Both the position numbers and the translations under genes were made by a program. Of a stretch of 8,785 nt of DNA, positions 1 through 6,530 are shown one piece after another (the first letter of the stretch is position 1; every line of letters starts with the position of its first letter). The notes under the pieces are model-generated. The model had not been told where the DNA came from. It saw nothing but the letters and a program-made list of their open reading frames with translations, and did no database searches. The DNA is from Bacteriovoracaceae bacterium (lineage in GTDB: Bacteria > Bdellovibrionota > UBA1018): positions 1 to 8,785 of the forward strand of contig CANFHS010000092.1 of assembly GCA_947446835.1 (NCBI GenBank), given 5' to 3'.

Positions 1-7
1 CGGGGGA

Positions 8-1693
8 TCAGAAGCCTTCGAAGGTGCCGTTCTTGGCGCCGTCGTCATCATCGAAAGGGATGAGACGGGCCGCTTCGGTTTTGCTGGTTTCGGCCTTGGG
101 CGCCGCCGGAGCAGGCGTGACGAGCCGCAGAGGAGCCGGAGGCTCCTTGGCCGCAGCCGCCTGAGGTTCCTCGAACCGGGGAGGCTCGACGGGCTTGCGC
201 GAGCGCCCCTGGGTGACCCGAGGGGCGGGAGCTGCGACCTCGGTAGCGCCCGTCAGGACCCCTTCCAGATCCTGGACCAGCTGATACAGATCGAGGGTCT
301 GGGTGGACAGCTTCTGGCTGGCCGCCGAAGTCTCCTCGGCGCTGGCCGCATTGGACTGGGTGGTCTGGTCGATCTGCCCGATGGCGCGTGAAATCTGGGT
401 CAGGCCCGCCGACTGCTCCTGGGAAGCGCCGGCGATCTGCTGGTTCAGCTCGGAAACCCGTTTGATGGACTCCACGATGTCCCTGAGGGAACGCCCGCTG
501 CGATCGGCGATCTGGACCCCGCGCTCGGTCCGCCGGGAAGAGTCCTGGATGAGCGTGGTGATGTCCTTGGCAGCGGCGGCCGACCGCTGGGCCAGCGAAC
601 GCACCGCCTCGGCCACCACCGCGAAGCCCTTGCCCTGCTCACCCGCGCGAGCCGCTTCCACCGCGGCGTTCAAGGCCAGCAGATTGGTCTGGAAGGCGAT
701 GTCGTCGATGACGTTGATGATCTCGCCGATCTTCTTCGAGGAATGGGCCATCTCGCCCATCGCCTCGATCAGGCTGCGCAGCTCGCCTTCGCCGCCTTCG
801 GCACTTTCACGCGACCTCTGCGAAATCTGCGCGGCCTCGCGCGCGTCGTCGGTGTTGCGCTTGACCATCGAGTTGAGCTGCTCGAGCGAGCTGACCGTCT
901 CCTCGAGCGCCGAAGCCGCCTCGACCGAGCCGTTCGAAAGCCCCTGCGAGGCCGTGGCGATCTGCTGCGACGCCACACCCAGGTCGCTGCTGGACTCGTT
1001 CAGGCGATCGATGGCCAGCGACAGGACTCCCGCCAGGCGCGAGGCCAGGCCAAAGCCCAGCAAAATGACGCCGGCCACGGCTGAAACGATCAGCCCCAGC
1101 ATCCACGCCTCGGCCTCACGGCTTTCGGTTTCCTGCTGTTCCAGCTCCGCCTTGACCCGCTCCAGCCGTGCCTTGTCCAGGGACTCGAGCGTTTCGTCGA
1201 TGGGGCTCATGGCCGCCCGAAGGCGGGTGCGGATGGAGCCGTAGGCCATGCGGCTACCGGCGTCTCCGCCCTGCTCGATCTCGGAGAGGACCTCGTTGAT
1301 GACCTTCTGCGCTTCTTTCCAGCGCCCGGGAACCTCGGCGTACAGGGCGCGAGCCTGCTCGTTCCGGGGAAGTGCTTCATAGGCGACCCGCGTGTCCTCG
1401 AACCGCCGGACCGCATCGCGGGTCTTTTCAACATACTGCTGCTTCTCGGTGGCGTCCGGGGTGACCACGGCGTTCAGCATCCACCGGCGAATTTCCTGGG
1501 AAGAGGCTTCCAGATGGCCGGCATAGGTGGCCAGCGGCAGGCGCACCCGATTCGCCTTCTCGAGGCCGTCCGTCAGACCCTGGATCGTGCGGAGGCTGAA
1601 CCAGCCCAGACCCCCCAGGACGACAACCGGAAGGACAACCAGGACCAGCAGCTTGCCCCTGAGGCCGGAAAACCAGCTTCCACGCGATTTCAT
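8..1693 (-). CDS. Methyl-accepting chemotaxis protein (transmembrane chemoreceptor)
   Basis: This is a membrane chemoreceptor that would pass a ligand signal to CheA/CheW. From the chosen ATG it has 561 residues. Residues 14-34 are a first membrane helix and about 35-195 a mostly helical, charged region typical of a periplasmic four-helix-bundle sensor. Residues 196-217 are a second membrane helix, and about 225-480 the long coiled-coil signalling domain. The nearly invariant hairpin tip is at 326-370 (for example DDIAFQTNLLALNAAVEAAR and GKGFAVVAEAVRSLA). Likely adaptation sites lie at 262-272 and 450-460 in Ala/Ser/Glu-rich EET contexts. The tail from about 485 is Pro/Ala-rich and ends FDDDDGAKNGTFEGF. 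No HAMP domain is evident between TM2 and the coiled coil. I chose the ATG at 1693 because AAGAGGAA sits 7 bases upstream; the frame runs on to a TTG at 1765, which would add 24 residues and overlap the upstream gene. Ligand unknown. Family call is very secure. Confidence 0.96.
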   Translation of the reverse strand: MKSRGSWFSGLRGKLLVLVVLPVVVLGGLGWFSLRTIQGLTDGLEKANRVRLPLATYAGHLEASSQEIRRWMLNAVVTPDATEKQQYVEKTRDAVRRFEDTRVAYEALPRNEQARALYAEVPGRWKEAQKVINEVLSEIEQGGDAGSRMAYGSIRTRLRAAMSPIDETLESLDKARLERVKAELEQQETESREAEAWMLGLIVSAVAGVILLGFGLASRLAGVLSLAIDRLNESSSDLGVASQQIATASQGLSNGSVEAASALEETVSSLEQLNSMVKRNTDDAREAAQISQRSRESAEGGEGELRSLIEAMGEMAHSSKKIGEIINVIDDIAFQTNLLALNAAVEAARAGEQGKGFAVVAEAVRSLAQRSAAAAKDITTLIQDSSRRTERGVQIADRSGRSLRDIVESIKRVSELNQQIAGASQEQSAGLTQISRAIGQIDQTTQSNAASAEETSAASQKLSTQTLDLYQLVQDLEGVLTGATEVAAPAPRVTQGRSRKPVEPPRFEEPQAAAAKEPPAPLRLVTPAPAAPKAETSKTEAARLIPFDDDDGAKNGTFEGF

Positions 1694-1700
1694 CAGACGG

Positions 1701-1708
1701 TTCCTCTT
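1701..1708 (-). promoter_or_regulatory. Ribosome binding site of the chemoreceptor gene
   Basis: Read on the minus strand this is AAGAGGAA, a purine-rich Shine-Dalgarno-like element seven bases before the ATG at 1693. It decides the start in favour of that ATG over the upstream in-frame TTG at 1765. Confidence 0.6.
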
Positions 1709-1720
1709 CTTCCAACCCTG

Positions 1721-1748
1721 CGTATCGGTCCGGAAGAGGAGAAAAATG
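1721..1748 (-). promoter_or_regulatory. Possible flagellar-sigma (FliA/sigma28)-like promoter for the chemoreceptor
   Basis: In the 68-base gap before the chemoreceptor, the minus strand reads GACCGATACG at 1730-1721. Its core ACCGATAC matches 6 of 8 positions of the sigma28 -10 element GCCGATAA. At the standard distance upstream (1748-1741) CATTTTTC matches the -35 consensus TAAAGTTT at only 3 of 8 positions, so support is weak. A start from here would leave a short leader carrying the ribosome binding site. Chemoreceptor genes are commonly sigma28-dependent, which makes the match plausible, but transcription from the upstream msrB promoter would also serve. Confidence 0.2.
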
Positions 1749-1761
1749 AGTGATGAAACTG

Positions 1762-3042
1762 TCAAGTCGGGCGGTAGACGGGCTTCATTCCTGCCATTGC
1801 CGCTTCGAAGCGGGCCTGGAAAGCGGGCGCCAGGACGTCCGTGCAGACGGCGTAACGGATGAAGACCTCACCCGTTTCCGGGGGCCCCTGGAAATGGACC
1901 CCGACCACCCCGGCCCGGTCGATGGTCAGGCGGTTGAACAGCTCGGCACGCGAAATGCCCTGTCGGGTCGCTTCGGCATGCAGGTCCAGCCCCCAGGCCT
2001 CATCGGGGGTCCGCCACAGGGTGAAGAAGCCTGCCGTGGTCTCGCAGGCAGGCCTCAGGCCCAGGGCCTTGAGGCGGGGCACCAGATAATCCAGTCGCTT
2101 CAGGTAGATGCCCGTCAATTCCTCAAGCATCCCCCGAGCCCGCGCCGTGTCCTTGAAAAGCTCGCCATAGGCCGCCATCACGTGCGGATTCGGGCCCGAA
2201 TCGGTGTTGCCCTTGATGAGGACATAGTCCTCGATGAATTCACGGGAGCCCACCATCACCCCCAGGCGGGCGCCCGGGTCGCTGAAGGACTTGGACACCG
2301 AGAGCAGCTCCACCCATTCCAGCTCGGGGAATGCCGGAGCCACCTGCGACAGGGGCACATGCCCGTCCGGGCGGCCCAGCGCCGTGTACGCGCCGTCATT
2401 GGCCAGGCGGATGCCCCGCTCGATGCAGAACCGGATCAGGGCTTCCCACTCGGCCCGGCTGGCTCCCGCCGAAGCCGGATTCCCGGGCCGGATCACGAAG
2501 ATGAGCTCGGGGCGCTCCACGCCCGCCTTCTGCAGGGCGTCCTTCAGGCGGTCCAGCCGCAGCGCCATGCCGTCCTGCGACGACAGCGGCCAAACGATGC
2601 GGTTGGACGCCAGGTAGGTGCTGGTCCAGGTGCCCATCACGTCATAGGCCGGCAGGTTGGTGACCACGTGGCACTGGCGGCGATCCTTGAGGTGCAGCCC
2701 GCAAGCCAGCGGAAGCAGCGCGGTCGCGGTCTTGATCCCCGCGATGGGGGTGGCCTTGAGGTGGGAATGCGCCGCGACCTCCAGGCCGGTCAGCGCCCGG
2801 ACCATGCCCTCGGCAAACTGGTTCACGTTGTTGTCTTCGGCGTAGGTGTGCAGCTCGTAGTCGGAGCGGCCGGCGAACCGGGCCTTCAGCTCCAGGACCT
2901 CGGCCACGGGGCTCAGGTCGGGGTTGCCGAGCGACAGGTTCAGGGCCTTCTGGCCGGACTTCTGCTCATACTCGCGGATCAGGATGTAGATCAGCTGGAA
3001 CAGGTTGATTCCCGAGGCGGGAATCCGGCGAAAACGGCTCAT
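1762..3042 (-). CDS. Fold-type I PLP-dependent aminotransferase (class I/II), substrate unknown
   Basis: A 426-residue cytosolic enzyme of the aspartate-aminotransferase fold, a usual length for the family. Visible landmarks are a Gly-containing phosphate-binding segment near 100-118 (TPIAGIKTATALLPLACGL) and N188-P189 in IRPGNPASAG, which replaces the usual PNNPTG. Asp216 and Tyr219 in NDGAY should contact the PLP ring. The Schiff-base lysine is Lys251 in SVSKSFSDPGARLG, with Arg259 as phosphate ligand, and Arg396 in VFIRY is the likely carboxylate-binding arginine. All catalytic residues appear present, so it is probably active. The amino donor cannot be read from sequence, and the N-terminus does not look like LL-diaminopimelate aminotransferase. 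The ATG overlaps the msrB stop codon (ATGA), and AGGAG lies five bases before it, inside msrB, indicating translational coupling. The chemoreceptor gene follows 68 bases downstream. Confidence 0.92.
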   Translation of the reverse strand: MSRFRRIPASGINLFQLIYILIREYEQKSGQKALNLSLGNPDLSPVAEVLELKARFAGRSDYELHTYAEDNNVNQFAEGMVRALTGLEVAAHSHLKATPIAGIKTATALLPLACGLHLKDRRQCHVVTNLPAYDVMGTWTSTYLASNRIVWPLSSQDGMALRLDRLKDALQKAGVERPELIFVIRPGNPASAGASRAEWEALIRFCIERGIRLANDGAYTALGRPDGHVPLSQVAPAFPELEWVELLSVSKSFSDPGARLGVMVGSREFIEDYVLIKGNTDSGPNPHVMAAYGELFKDTARARGMLEELTGIYLKRLDYLVPRLKALGLRPACETTAGFFTLWRTPDEAWGLDLHAEATRQGISRAELFNRLTIDRAGVVGVHFQGPPETGEVFIRYAVCTDVLAPAFQARFEAAMAGMKPVYRPT

Positions 3043-3464
3043 TTTTTCTCCTGGTTCTGTGGATCCGACTCTTCCACGAGCCGGAGAGCCACCGAGTTGA
3101 TGCAGTAGCGGAGGCCCGTCGGCGGGGGGCCGTCGGGAAACACATGGCCCAGGTGGGCGTCACAGCGGGCGCAAAGCACCTCGACGCGCCTCATGCCCAG
3201 GCTGCGGTCCTCGCGCTCCTGGATGGCCTCGGGCGCCACCGGAGCGCCGAACGAGGGCCAGCCGGTGCCCGAGTCGAACTTGTTGCCCGAGCGGAACAGG
3301 GGCAGCGCGCAGCAGACGCACGCATAAAGGCCGGGAGCGTGGCTCTCGCAGTATTCGCCCGTGAAGGGCCGCTCGGTGCCATGCTTGCGGGTGACCTGGT
3401 ACTGGGCCGGGGTCAGATGCTCACGCCACCAGGAATCGGGCTTGTTTTTCCAGTCCTCGCTCAT
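3039..3464 (-). CDS. msrB: Peptide-methionine (R)-S-oxide reductase MsrB
   Basis: MsrB reduces the R-sulfoxide of methionine in proteins, repairing oxidative damage, usually with thioredoxin. The product is 141 residues, a normal single-domain length with no signal peptide, so it is probably cytosolic. The two zinc-binding CxxC pairs are C49/C52 (YACVCC) and C98/C101 (LCARCDAHLGHVF). The catalytic nucleophile is Cys121 in GLRYCINS, and the substrate-pocket motif GWPSF follows at about 68-72. The position where E. coli MsrB carries its resolving cysteine (DSGCGWPSF) is Thr67 here, so recycling must use another cysteine, such as C39 or C51, or work without one. The frame stays open upstream to 3536, but the ATG at 3464 has an excellent ribosome binding site and gives the family's usual N-terminus. 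It is the first gene of a minus-strand run with the aminotransferase and chemoreceptor. Confidence 0.97.
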   Translation of the reverse strand: MSEDWKNKPDSWWREHLTPAQYQVTRKHGTERPFTGEYCESHAPGLYACVCCALPLFRSGNKFDSGTGWPSFGAPVAPEAIQEREDRSLGMRRVEVLCARCDAHLGHVFPDGPPPTGLRYCINSVALRLVEESDPQNQEKK

Positions 3465-3466
3465 GC

Positions 3467-3474
3467 CCCCTCCC
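3467..3474 (-). promoter_or_regulatory. Strong ribosome binding site of msrB
   Basis: The minus strand reads GGGAGGGG two bases before a short GC spacer and the ATG at 3464. This fixes the msrB start and argues against the 24-residue upstream extension, which would also overlap the mnmA start. Confidence 0.6.
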
Positions 3475-3503
3475 TTATCACGGACGGGCGTTTGGTGTAT
3501 AAG
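3475..3503 (+). promoter_or_regulatory. Sigma70-like promoter of mnmA, implying a leaderless transcript
   Basis: TTATCA at 3475-3480 (4 of 6 to TTGACA) and TATAAG at 3498-3503 (5 of 6 to TATAAT) are separated by exactly 17 bases. Transcription would start about 7-9 bases downstream, at or just before the mnmA ATG at 3512. There is no Shine-Dalgarno sequence between the -10 and the ATG, which fits a leaderless mRNA. The AT-rich hexamer stands out in this GC-rich DNA. The element lies in the 47-base divergent gap shared with msrB, whose own promoter I could not place. Confidence 0.5.
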
Positions 3504-3511
3504 CCCGCTCC

Positions 3512-4648
3512 ATGCTCCCCGAATTCCTGCGCCCATCGACCGAGGCGCGCGACCAGAACTCCCGGACCACCGTGGTCGTCGGCATGTCCGGCGGCGTGGA
3601 TTCGTCCGTCGTGGCCGGGGTCCTCAAGGAACAGGGCTACCGCGTGCTGGGCCTGTTCATGAAGAACTGGGAGGAAAAGGACGAAAACGGGGTCTGCACC
3701 TCGGCCAAGGACTGGGAGGACGTCCAGCGGGTCTGCGACCAGCTGGATATCGCCGCCACTTCGGTGGACTTCGTGCGCGAGTACTGGGACCAGGTGTTTT
3801 CGGAGTTCCTGGAGGAATACCGCAAAGGGTACACGCCCAACCCCGACGTCCTCTGCAACCGTGAGATCAAGTTCAAGGTGTTCTTCGACCAGGCGCTGCG
3901 GCTGGGAGGCGACTTCCTGGCCACCGGCCATTACTGCCGGACCGGCCTGCGGGACGGCGTCACCCGCCTCCTGAAGGGCTCGGACCCGAACAAGGACCAG
4001 AGCTACTTCCTGTGCATGACCCGGCACGAGGCACTGTCCCGCACCCTGTTCCCGGTGGGCGGGCTGCTCAAGCCCCAGGTGCGGCAGATCGCCGAGAACC
4101 TGAAATTGCCCACGGCCCGCAAGAAGGACTCCACGGGAATCTGCTTCATCGGGGAACGCGACTTCCGGCCCTTCCTGCAGAAGTACCTGCAGGCGCAGCC
4201 AGGCCAGTTCCGCCTGCTGGACGGCACCCCGGTGGGCCAGCACCACGGCTCGGCCTACTACACCCTGGGACAGCGCAAAGGCCTGGGCCTGGGCGGCCAG
4301 GGCGAACCCTGGTTCGTGGTGGCCAAGGACCACGCCAGGAACCTGGTGTACGTCGAACGCGGCACCGATCATCCGGCGCTGTACGCAAGTGAGCTCCGGG
4401 CCGAAGCCCCCTTCTGGGTGGCAGGCCAGGCCCCCGCGCCCGCAGGCACCGCACTGAAGTGCGCTGCCAAAGTCCGCTACCGGCAGGCCGACCAGGGCTG
4501 TACGGCCACGGTGCTGGAGGACGGACGCCTGCATGTGGCCTTCGATGAGCCCCAGCGCGCCATCACGCCCGGCCAGAGCGTCGTGCTGTACCAGGGCGAC
4601 GAATGCCTGGGGGGCGCCATCATCCGCGAGGTGGGGCGTGACGGTTGA
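3512..4648 (+). CDS. mnmA: tRNA-specific 2-thiouridylase MnmA (TrmU)
   Basis: MnmA adds sulfur to C2 of the wobble uridine (U34) of tRNA-Lys, -Glu and -Gln, using ATP and sulfur relayed from a cysteine desulfurase. The product has 378 residues, close to the 368 of E. coli. The PP-loop ATP site is at 24-33 (GMSGGVDSSV). The nucleophile Cys115 lies in TPNPDVLCNREIKF and the partner Cys211 in DSTGICFIGER. GHYCR, DQSYFL and the tRNA-contacting region follow in the expected order, with a C-terminal beta-barrel from about 300. The insert MKNWEE...CTSAKD after the ATP loop is the gammaproteobacterial/mitochondrial style. The N-terminus carries about 15 extra residues before the beta strand. No Shine-Dalgarno precedes the ATG, and the next in-frame ATG is inside the ATP loop, so this start is the only reasonable ATG; the candidate promoter suggests leaderless translation. 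The 3' end overlaps the next gene by 11 bases. Confidence 0.98.
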   Translation: MLPEFLRPSTEARDQNSRTTVVVGMSGGVDSSVVAGVLKEQGYRVLGLFMKNWEEKDENGVCTSAKDWEDVQRVCDQLDIAATSVDFVREYWDQVFSEFLEEYRKGYTPNPDVLCNREIKFKVFFDQALRLGGDFLATGHYCRTGLRDGVTRLLKGSDPNKDQSYFLCMTRHEALSRTLFPVGGLLKPQVRQIAENLKLPTARKKDSTGICFIGERDFRPFLQKYLQAQPGQFRLLDGTPVGQHHGSAYYTLGQRKGLGLGGQGEPWFVVAKDHARNLVYVERGTDHPALYASELRAEAPFWVAGQAPAPAGTALKCAAKVRYRQADQGCTATVLEDGRLHVAFDEPQRAITPGQSVVLYQGDECLGGAIIREVGRDG

Positions 4649-5417
4649 CGTTCGTGCGGTGAACCGCGAGGCCTGGAACCACCTGGTCAAGAAGGGCAAC
4701 CGCTGGACGGTGCCGGTCACTTCCGAGGAGGTCGCCCGCGCCCGTCAAGGCGACTGGTCGCTGATCCTGACGCCCAGCCGCCCCGTGCCGCGCGAGTGGT
4801 TCGGGGAGCTGCGAGGCAGGCGCGTGCTGGGATTGGCCTCGGGTGGCGGCCAGCAGGGCCCCATCCTGGCAGCAGCCGGCGCCGAAGTGACCCTCTTCGA
4901 CAACTCGCCGGCCCAGCTTGAACAGGACCGCCGGGTCGCCGAGCGCGACGGCCTCACCCTCCACACGGTCGAAGGCGACATGCGCGACCTGTCCTGCTTC
5001 CCGGACCAGAGCTTTGACCTGGTCTTCCACCCCTGCTCCAACTGCTTCGTGCCCGAAATCCTGCCCGTGTGGCGCGAAGCCGCGCGCGTGCTCAGGACTG
5101 GAGGCGTATTGCTCAGCGGGATCGTGAATCCGATCGTGTTCTGCTCCGACCTGGAGCTGGAGCGCCAAGGCATTGCGCAGCTCAAGTACCCCATTCCCTA
5201 CAGCGACCTGGATTACCCGGAGGATCCCGAGATCCGGAAGTTCCGGGAAGACCAGCTGCCCATTTCCTTTGGCCACACGCTGCAGGACCAGATCGGCGGC
5301 CAGACGCAGGCCGGCCTTTCGATCGAAGGCTTCTACGAAGACACCTGGGTCGGTGCGCCAGAGCCCATCCACCGCTTCGTGAACGGCTACATCGCCACCC
5401 TGGCACGCAAGCGCTGA
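4638..5417 (+). CDS. Class I SAM-dependent methyltransferase (Methyltransf_11-like), substrate unknown
   Basis: A 259-residue Rossmann-fold methyltransferase. The SAM-binding motif I is at 63-74 (VLGLASGGGQQG), with the acidic residue ending beta-2 at Asp88 (LFDNS), Asp114 in GDMRDL, and the beta-4 strand at about 125-131 (SFDLVFHP) followed by SNCFVPEILPVWREAARVLR. The opening NREAWN...GNRWTVPV and the GGGQQG variant of motif I are typical of a widespread but uncharacterised methyltransferase family. I place the start at the GTG at 4638, preceded by GAGGTG four bases upstream; it overlaps the end of mnmA by 11 bases. The frame is open further upstream to 4533, but that part lacks family features and lies inside mnmA. 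Overlap with mnmA suggests co-expression and could hint at an RNA-related substrate, but that is inference only. The stop faces a convergent gene four bases away. Confidence 0.88.
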   Translation: MTVDVRAVNREAWNHLVKKGNRWTVPVTSEEVARARQGDWSLILTPSRPVPREWFGELRGRRVLGLASGGGQQGPILAAAGAEVTLFDNSPAQLEQDRRVAERDGLTLHTVEGDMRDLSCFPDQSFDLVFHPCSNCFVPEILPVWREAARVLRTGGVLLSGIVNPIVFCSDLELERQGIAQLKYPIPYSDLDYPEDPEIRKFREDQLPISFGHTLQDQIGGQTQAGLSIEGFYEDTWVGAPEPIHRFVNGYIATLARKR

Positions 5418-5425
5418 GCGCTCAG
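5414..5425. repeat. 12-base perfect palindrome holding both convergent stop codons
   Basis: CTGAGCGCTCAG is its own reverse complement. It contains the TGA of the plus-strand methyltransferase (5415-5417) and the TGA of the minus-strand small gene (5422-5424). As a hairpin it gives only a four-base stem with a four-base loop and no T-run on either side, so it is a poor intrinsic terminator. Confidence 0.5.
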
Positions 5426-5673
5426 GTCGTATCGTCCAGCAGGTTCTGGATCTGCGCGGCCAGGCGGTTCATCTGGTCGTAGCGCCGCTCGCGAACCCAG
5501 TCGGTCTCGAAGAAATATTCACGCGTTTCGGTCCGCACGGTCACGCCATCGCGTTCCTGCAGGGGCCTGAGCCGGATGCGGACCTGCGGGTAACGGCGGA
5601 ATTCGTCTTCCACCCAGTCCAGCAGGTACTGGCGCGGATCCTCGATGGCGACCTTCATTTCAATAACTGTCAT
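5422..5673 (-). CDS. Small charged protein of unknown function
   Basis: I do not recognise this 83-residue product. It is rich in Arg, Glu and Asp, with no signal peptide, membrane helix, cysteine or metal motif, so it is probably a soluble cytosolic protein. The pattern suggests an N-terminal helix (about 10-27), two strands (about 32-38 and 43-50) and a long C-terminal helix (about 57-80, WVRERRYDQMNRLAAQIQNL), an alpha-beta-beta-alpha layout. Its ATG follows the dioxygenase stop after a single base (TGA-C-ATG) and it has no clear Shine-Dalgarno, so it is probably translated by coupling or reinitiation. A second in-frame ATG lies at 5658. Tight packing between two real genes supports it being coding. 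It may be a partner of the dioxygenase or simply a passenger. Confidence 0.7.
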   Translation of the reverse strand: MTVIEMKVAIEDPRQYLLDWVEDEFRRYPQVRIRLRPLQERDGVTVRTETREYFFETDWVRERRYDQMNRLAAQIQNLLDDTT

Positions 5674-5674
5674 G

Positions 5675-6526
5675 TCAGTGGAAGACCCGTCCCTGGGCGG
5701 GGTGGGAGGCGGGCGCCCGGAGCGCCAGGCATTCCATGCCGATGGTGCCGTACTCGACTCCCTCGTGGATGAGCTCCAGCTCGTCGCCGGGAAGGCTCGC
5801 CCCGAGGGTCACGAAGAGCGGGTAGAAATGCTCGGTCGTCGGGTGCGCCAGGGCCGCGTCGGGCGACTCGTCCTCGAAGCCCACCAGTGCCGCGACCTTC
5901 TTTTCGCGCAGGCAGTCCAGCACCCACCGGCTGAAGCGCGCGGCCCAGGGCAATGGCTGCCCGGTCTTTCCGCTCCAGCGCATCTGCTGCAGGTTGTGCA
6001 CTGAACTGCCGCTGCCGACGATCAGCACGCCTTCTTCGCGAAGCGGAGCCAAGGCCTTGCCCAGCAGGAGCGCCTTCTGCGGCTGGGTCGGAAAAGGCAA
6101 AGAAACCTGGATGACCGGAATGTCGGCTTCCGGGAACGCCGCGCGCAGCGGGACCCAGACCCCGTGATCCAGGCCGCGGCCCGTGACCTCGGTCCGGAAG
6201 TTCTGGGCCGAAAGCAGCGAGAGGAGCCGGGGCAGAAGTTCCGGCGCGCCCGGGGCCGGGTATTCGACCTGGTAAAGGGCTGCCGGAAATCCGCGAAAAT
6301 CGTAGATGAGCGAGTGCCGGGCGGCCCCGGCGATTTCGACCGTGTCTTCGGCCGAAAGTCCGTGCGCCGAAACCACCACCACGGCCCGCGGACGAACCGG
6401 CAGGGCGCGCGCCCAGTCCTGAAGATGCGCCACCCAGGCGTCCTCGTCGCGGTCCTGCAGCGCCAGCATCGGCGTACCGTGGCTCACGAACAGGCTGGGA
6501 AGACGGATGGGAAGTTCCGGGGTCAT
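5675..6526 (-). CDS. Class III extradiol ring-cleavage dioxygenase, YgiD/4,5-DOPA dioxygenase family
   Basis: It resembles E. coli YgiD, a zinc-dependent 4,5-DOPA extradiol dioxygenase, and the plant DODA enzymes. The product has 283 residues, slightly longer than YgiD because of a short C-terminal extension. Predicted metal ligands are His17 (LFVSHGTPM), His55 (VVVVSAHG) and His233 (PTTEHFYPLF), with a further active-site His177 (SSVHNL) and His121 (GLDHGVW); all are present, so it is probably active. The block YDFRGFPAALYQVEYPAPG is a family hallmark. I chose the ATG at 6526 because it opens about ten residues before the first conserved strand. The frame also has an ATG at 6592, but that adds 22 unconserved residues and overlaps the divergent gene. 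Its Shine-Dalgarno is weak. The physiological substrate is unknown; catechol-type compounds are likely. It is followed after one base by the small unknown gene. Confidence 0.93.
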   Translation of the reverse strand: MTPELPIRLPSLFVSHGTPMLALQDRDEDAWVAHLQDWARALPVRPRAVVVVSAHGLSAEDTVEIAGAARHSLIYDFRGFPAALYQVEYPAPGAPELLPRLLSLLSAQNFRTEVTGRGLDHGVWVPLRAAFPEADIPVIQVSLPFPTQPQKALLLGKALAPLREEGVLIVGSGSSVHNLQQMRWSGKTGQPLPWAARFSRWVLDCLREKKVAALVGFEDESPDAALAHPTTEHFYPLFVTLGASLPGDELELIHEGVEYGTIGMECLALRAPASHPAQGRVFH

Positions 6527-6530
6527 GGGC

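Noticed and set aside
303..1244. 313-residue plus-strand open frame antisense to the chemoreceptor
   Set aside because: Ser/Arg-rich, low-complexity product with no family features; it is a GC-rich shadow of a certain gene.
1750..3108. 452-residue plus-strand open frame antisense to the aminotransferase
   Set aside because: Longer than the real gene, but the product is repetitive His/Gln/Gly/Arg-rich sequence without motifs, whereas the minus strand has all PLP-enzyme residues.
3461..4720. 419-residue minus-strand open frame antisense to mnmA
   Set aside because: No recognisable domain; mnmA on the other strand is unmistakable.
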